DNA of 64,000 nt, taken from the NCBI GenBank assembly GCA_963662155.1, contig OY759263.1:38332595-38396594 (forward strand), written 5' to 3'. The translations under genes were made by a program, and so were the position numbers. Below, piece by piece: positions 59,861 to 64,000 of the stretch; the stretch's first letter is position 1, and every line of letters begins with the position of its first letter. The stretch comes from Lamellibrachia columna. Its lineage: Eukaryota; Annelida; Polychaeta; Sabellida; Siboglinidae. A model generated the notes under the pieces. That model was not told where the DNA came from and made no database searches. It saw only the letters and a program-made list of their open reading frames with translations.

Positions 59861-61801
59861 CAGTTGTAGCTACGGAGTACCGATTTTTATCTATGTAAGT
59901 AGCACTTACTTACCTACGTATGTAATGCTTTTTAATTACTAAGTGTGTGCGTGTGTGCCAGTTTAACTATGTAAGCTAGTTTAAACAAGTTTTAACTTTC
60001 TCACTATGCGTTCACCACGTTTAGTTATATTTTAACGATTTTATTTAGTTAAATATGCAAAAATTTTAGCTATGAAGTAAACACGAATGTAGCGCCTTTA
60101 GCCGTGTAGGTACCGCATTTGCCTGTGTATGTTTTTTTTAACCCTGTAGGTCTCACATGTAGCTATGCATATGCTGCTTTTAGCTGTGTGTCGCACTTTT
60201 GTTATGTGGCAACGCTTTCTTGCTATGTGTGTAACGCTTTTATATGTATTTTGTCGTATTTAGCTATGTATATTACGTGTTCAGCTATGTAAGAACACAT
60301 ATTTAGTTTTCTTGTTGTCGCACTTACATGTTTCAATCAACATTCCGGTGAAGTTCAACCATTCAACAAAGTCCAAATCATCTAAGTAAAATGACGTGCC
60401 AAGGAAGGAAGTATGCAACTAGCAAACTTTCATATTAAACTTTCAAAACAAGCTTCAAATCATCAACTTTATGTAGTATGCTCCAAAAACAACTAAAAAA
60501 ATACGCTGTCTTGGATTTAAATTATCAAAAATAACTTCTAGATTCCATTGATTTTGTAACGCTACTTCTTTTATCAGTCTGATGTTTCAACAACATGTGC
60601 ACTTATATAGACCGCCACGCGGCGTTATGGTGAGTGCAAAAACCTTGGATCCTTTGCGGGCTCTCTTGATCTTGCTGCATCAGTACTAATAGGTGATAGC
60701 CCCTTTTTGCGATCTTCCATGGTAAAAAAGAGCACAACTTGTCACATGTGGTTATGCTGGAAAGGTTGTACATTTTCCACAGGAATGCAACTGTAGCAGA
60801 AATTGTCTCGTACTAACTGTCACAACAAGTGATTGTTTGGAAGAAAAACAATGTGTTAACACTACTTCACTGCATCTTGTAAAAAATGGTAATTAACAGT
60901 GTCAACGTCTGTGGTGCCTTTAGTTATTCTGATGCATGTCGTTTACCCATGTACAACCAGTGTGTTGTTGTGGGTACGCTAGTATCAATACTTTCTCTAA
61001 CATAAACAAAATCGGCATGAGAGAAACTTTGTCTATCCTACTGGCATCACTTTTTACATTCAGCACATCTAATCACCTAAAACTGTAATCAAGAAATCAT
61101 TACTATACTAATTGAGGGTGTTCAGTAGCAAATGACCCTTCCAACAGTTTGCCAACCTAAATTTTTGGATAAAGCACAGCCAAATCACAATAAATCTGAA
61201 GATGAGTCAATGGTAACACCACCAGTTGAGGTATAGCTTTCGAGCAGTCGATATGGCTGTTTCATTCGCAGAGTTAATTTAATTGTTGACGTTATTCTCG
61301 GATTTTGATGTATGAATCAACGGACCGTGCATGTCGAATCATTTCTATAAAATCTACCGACTTATACCCACTCTGGTGGGCAGGTCGCAACGTTTTGCGA
61401 CAATTCTCCGTTCTAAGTGGCCCTATTTTGTCATCAGGAAAGTTCTACTGTTCCAAGGATTATGCAGTCCTTCTTTAAGTAGCCATGAATCGGTGAATTC
61501 ACGATATCATTGACCATGTGTGTGGAAAATGTCTGATGGAACAACTGAACACAGCATTGTAGTTGAAGAGCTTTTCTCACTCGCGAACTTCTCGTTGGAT
61601 GGCTCTAATAAGAATTGCCTTCTGATATCATTCTGCCACTTGATGGGACTTCTTATTCACGAAAAGAATTCCGAATGCCAAAGTGCCTTTTTTGGAGATA
61701 TCAAATTCGAACTAATTGGCCTAATTGTCCTAATTTGTTAGACAACTCCACTGTAGTACGCTTCCGTCTGCAAAGCAGTATTGAGAGTGACTCGGAGAAC
61801 G

Positions 61802-61945
61802 TGTCCTATCTTGCCCTTATACCTCTCCGTTTTCCAAGTAGTCATAGCGTCGAATCCCATTGCTGGATTTATTCACATGCGATTTAGTGAATTCATCCTG
61901 AAAGTAGATTGTGGTAGAACTGACGAAGAGGCAAACATTTACCAC
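61802..61945. repeat. Segment R7, copy 2
   Basis: Shorter than copy 1 owing to an internal difference around 61865-61885; the ends are well conserved (tagattgtggtagaactgac, gaagaggcaaacatttacca). Confidence 0.9.
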
Positions 61946-63524
61946 GACAAGAATCTGCGCGCGTTCCTTGGATCTCGCTCGACAAAGAAGGTGAAAGAAA
62001 ACCCGTACATTATTAACTTGAGGACAAGTGCTAACTTGAAGATTCCGTATAAACTCAAAGATAGAGGAAATTAAAAATACCTGCACCAGAGAACACTTAA
62101 AGCTGTACCGAAACTGCTTCGTTTGGTGAAATATCTGACCAAGTTTGTCCCACATGTCAGATAAACTCGAACCCCTCACGGGGGGGGGGGACACTGAGTG
62201 GCATTAGTTGCATTAGGTACAAAAGGAAGCTTTTGATCGCACGAAGAAGGCTCTCACGAGCATACCAGTACTGCAGTAATAAGAAATCTTGGCGCAGGAG
62301 ATTTGCAGGACGGACTCCCTGTAGTGTCTATATTCCTATACAGTCACTGGGAGAAACTATACGCCGAGTTATCCGCTATCATATTTACCTGCGATACGTT
62401 TGACGGAAGAGAGATACATGTGTAGAGTGAGCACTAGCCATTAGAAGTGATCTTCAGGACTCGTGAGATTACTACTTCATCTGGCATACACGCGTGGAAC
62501 TGATAACTGAACATTGCGGACAGTGAAGTGCCGACAAGTTTGCGCAAGAACATCATCTATGCGATTTCGTGAGTCAGTGTAGTGTATGCAATATATACAG
62601 ACCAGAGCGAAAGCTGGTGCTGACTTGTTCGAGCTACATGAAGAGTAATTTCCATACTGCAAGTGGATTACTATGCCAGTTTCTTCGAGCAAATACCAAC
62701 CAACCAAAGAACCTCTTGGAGATAGCGATGGAGAATGGTACCGACGCTTTATAAAACACTGTGCGTAGGAGCTACAGTGCATCCGCAGGCACTACTGTTA
62801 GAGTCAGACGATGCGATTCGTATGAAACTGTCGTCACGGAACACGTGGAAGGTTGTAGAATGTGCAAATTAACTCTTCAAAATCGCCTGGCGCCCGAGAG
62901 TGAACCGCCAGACCGATACACCACCGTGACGATACACCGCCGTGTGGACTTGACGCCAGTGCTCTTATCTACGAACTTTTTGAATACGAGTGTTGTTTTA
63001 CGACACCTACATTGAGCCGGAGCCTTCCCTATATAGTAAGAGTTAGAATTTGTGTAAGCCATTAATGTTGACATTATTTGCCTTTGGATTACTTCAGAAA
63101 AAACCACTGTTGCGGATGTTTTACTGCTAGAGCAATAGCTTTATGGTATTCGAAGGCTTGGACGATACCCTCAACAATGGCTTTCATAGGCATCAAGGTA
63201 CGCACAGGACTGGTTATAACATAGAGGAAAAAATGTGGGAATTAACATTTCGGCCTTTGCCTTGGATGGCAATCTCCTTAAATCTAGCATAAGACTAGCA
63301 CATTATGATTGTAACTATTCATGTTTTTATTTACATGATTTAGTATTGTATAAAAAAATGTTGCGTTAACGATATGTGTATATACAATGCATATATGATG
63401 TTGGAAATAAATGTATTGTACATTTGTACATTGTACATTTGTACGTCATACCACTGAACAGAAGGAAATTGCACGTTATTACAATGTGCAACAATATTGG
63501 GAATTTTTTCCAGGGAGTTTTGTG

Positions 63525-63878
63525 GAGCAGCTATTCAATAGTGATGTTGTTAGACCAAAATATCCCGGGGATCTTCCGTAAATACCTGTTTTGGAAAGCC
63601 TCAAGCTTGTGTGTTAACTTAATTTTCAGTTTCCCGCAGTCAGAGTAGAGTTTACTTCGGAGCTCTGCAACTTAACACTTGATATCTATGTAAAGTATCT
63701 TAATCACGTTCATTATCTTCTGTGATGACGTAAGTATTTTACACAAGGATTCTCTGTGAAAGTCGTCAAAAGCCTTTTCGAAGTCAATAAATGAAATGTA
63801 GGTTGTACATTTCGTGCTTTGTTCCAAAATATGTCGTAACGTCAAAAATAATCAATGCAATACATGCCTCTTCTGAAA
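63525..63878 (-). pseudogene. RTE-like LINE scrap with internal deletion
   Basis: 63541-63655 matches 35036-35150 and 63680-63875 matches about 35690-35890 of the better LINE copy, so about 540 bp that include the YADD region are missing. Divergence is high. It ends at a 15-bp perfect hairpin (63879-63912). Confidence 0.75.
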
Positions 63879-64000
63879 ACTTCGATGGAAACCTTATGGT
63901 TTCCATCGAAGTATGCTATAAATGGTGGCCGACTATGCGACTATATCATGTTCCACAAACAAAAAATGAGAATTACATAAGATTAGCATTTTGTGAAATT

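Larger units (their letters stand above)
58221..63524. other. Unresolved, rearranged region downstream of PSMA2
   Basis: Many + strand frames of 60-97 aa occur (for example at 58612, 61331-62074, 62569-63015), none with a motif I know. A 150-180 bp segment at 59514-59690 recurs at 61802-61945, and a 33-bp piece at 59425-59457 is inverted at 61762-61794. The stretch 62.5-63.0 kb is G+C-richer, with SQCSVCNIYRPERKLVLTC and GCRMCKLTLQNRL readings whose Cys pairs could be chance. A decayed gene or composite mobile element is possible. Confidence 0.4.

Noticed and set aside
1..64000. A new multi-gene defence or metabolic system
   Set aside because: Apart from PSMA2 the coding fragments are remnants of mobile elements or unidentified single units; no cluster of cooperating genes is visible.

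Overview
The window is a piece of an animal (metazoan) nuclear genome, A+T-rich, with long introns, many microsatellites and a heavy load of decayed transposable elements. I could not settle the phylum. The mix (RTE-like, CR1/L2-like, Penelope and DIRS-like retroelements; hAT, piggyBac, Mutator-like, pogo/Tigger-like and DDE_Tnp_4 DNA transposons; a tRNA-derived SINE) fits an invertebrate or basal chordate, probably marine.

Only one host gene can be assembled with confidence: a complete proteasome subunit alpha type-2 gene (PSMA2, 20S core subunit alpha2) on the + strand. Seven coding exons lie at 9678-9715, 21121-21197, 39033-39165, 41588-41710, 41946-42033, 54873-54946 and 57678-57852. All introns are GT-AG, all phases join, and the product is 235 aa. 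The coding sequence is 708 bp in a span of about 48 kb, because five of the six introns are filled with mobile elements.

Layout. 1-2000: LINE ORF2 remnant (- strand) containing a 55-bp minisatellite grown from its own coding sequence. 4.4-6.6 kb: piggyBac-like pseudogene (-). 8.7-9.5 kb: LINE 3' end (-). 9.5-9.7 kb: PSMA2 promoter and exon 1. Intron 1 (9.7-21.1 kb): a non-autonomous hAT-like element (10067-11299), LINE pieces, an RTE-like LINE (15.9-18.0 kb), and a hAT element (18447-21080) ending 40 bp before exon 2. Intron 2 (21.2-39.0 kb): a CAGG/CAGA microsatellite, a DDE_Tnp_4 fragment, a perfect 421-bp tandem duplication, a DIRS-like element (RT plus tyrosine recombinase), a Penelope fragment between 31-bp inverted repeats, two RTE-like LINEs and a pogo/Tigger fragment. 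Introns 3-4: a 1.7-kb inverted-repeat element and a duplicated splice donor. Intron 5 (42.0-54.9 kb): a Mutator-like fragment, a SINE, a CR1-like LINE (+) patched with a 914-bp copy of a segment 2.3 kb upstream, and an unidentified two-exon unit (-). Intron 6: two LINE remnants. 57.85-64 kb: PSMA2 3' end, rearranged unidentified sequence, an RTE-like LINE scrap.

I found no convincing new multi-gene system. The most notable structures come from rearrangement: a minisatellite born inside a LINE ORF, templated or segmental copies, hairpin elements, and transposons pressed against PSMA2 splice sites.
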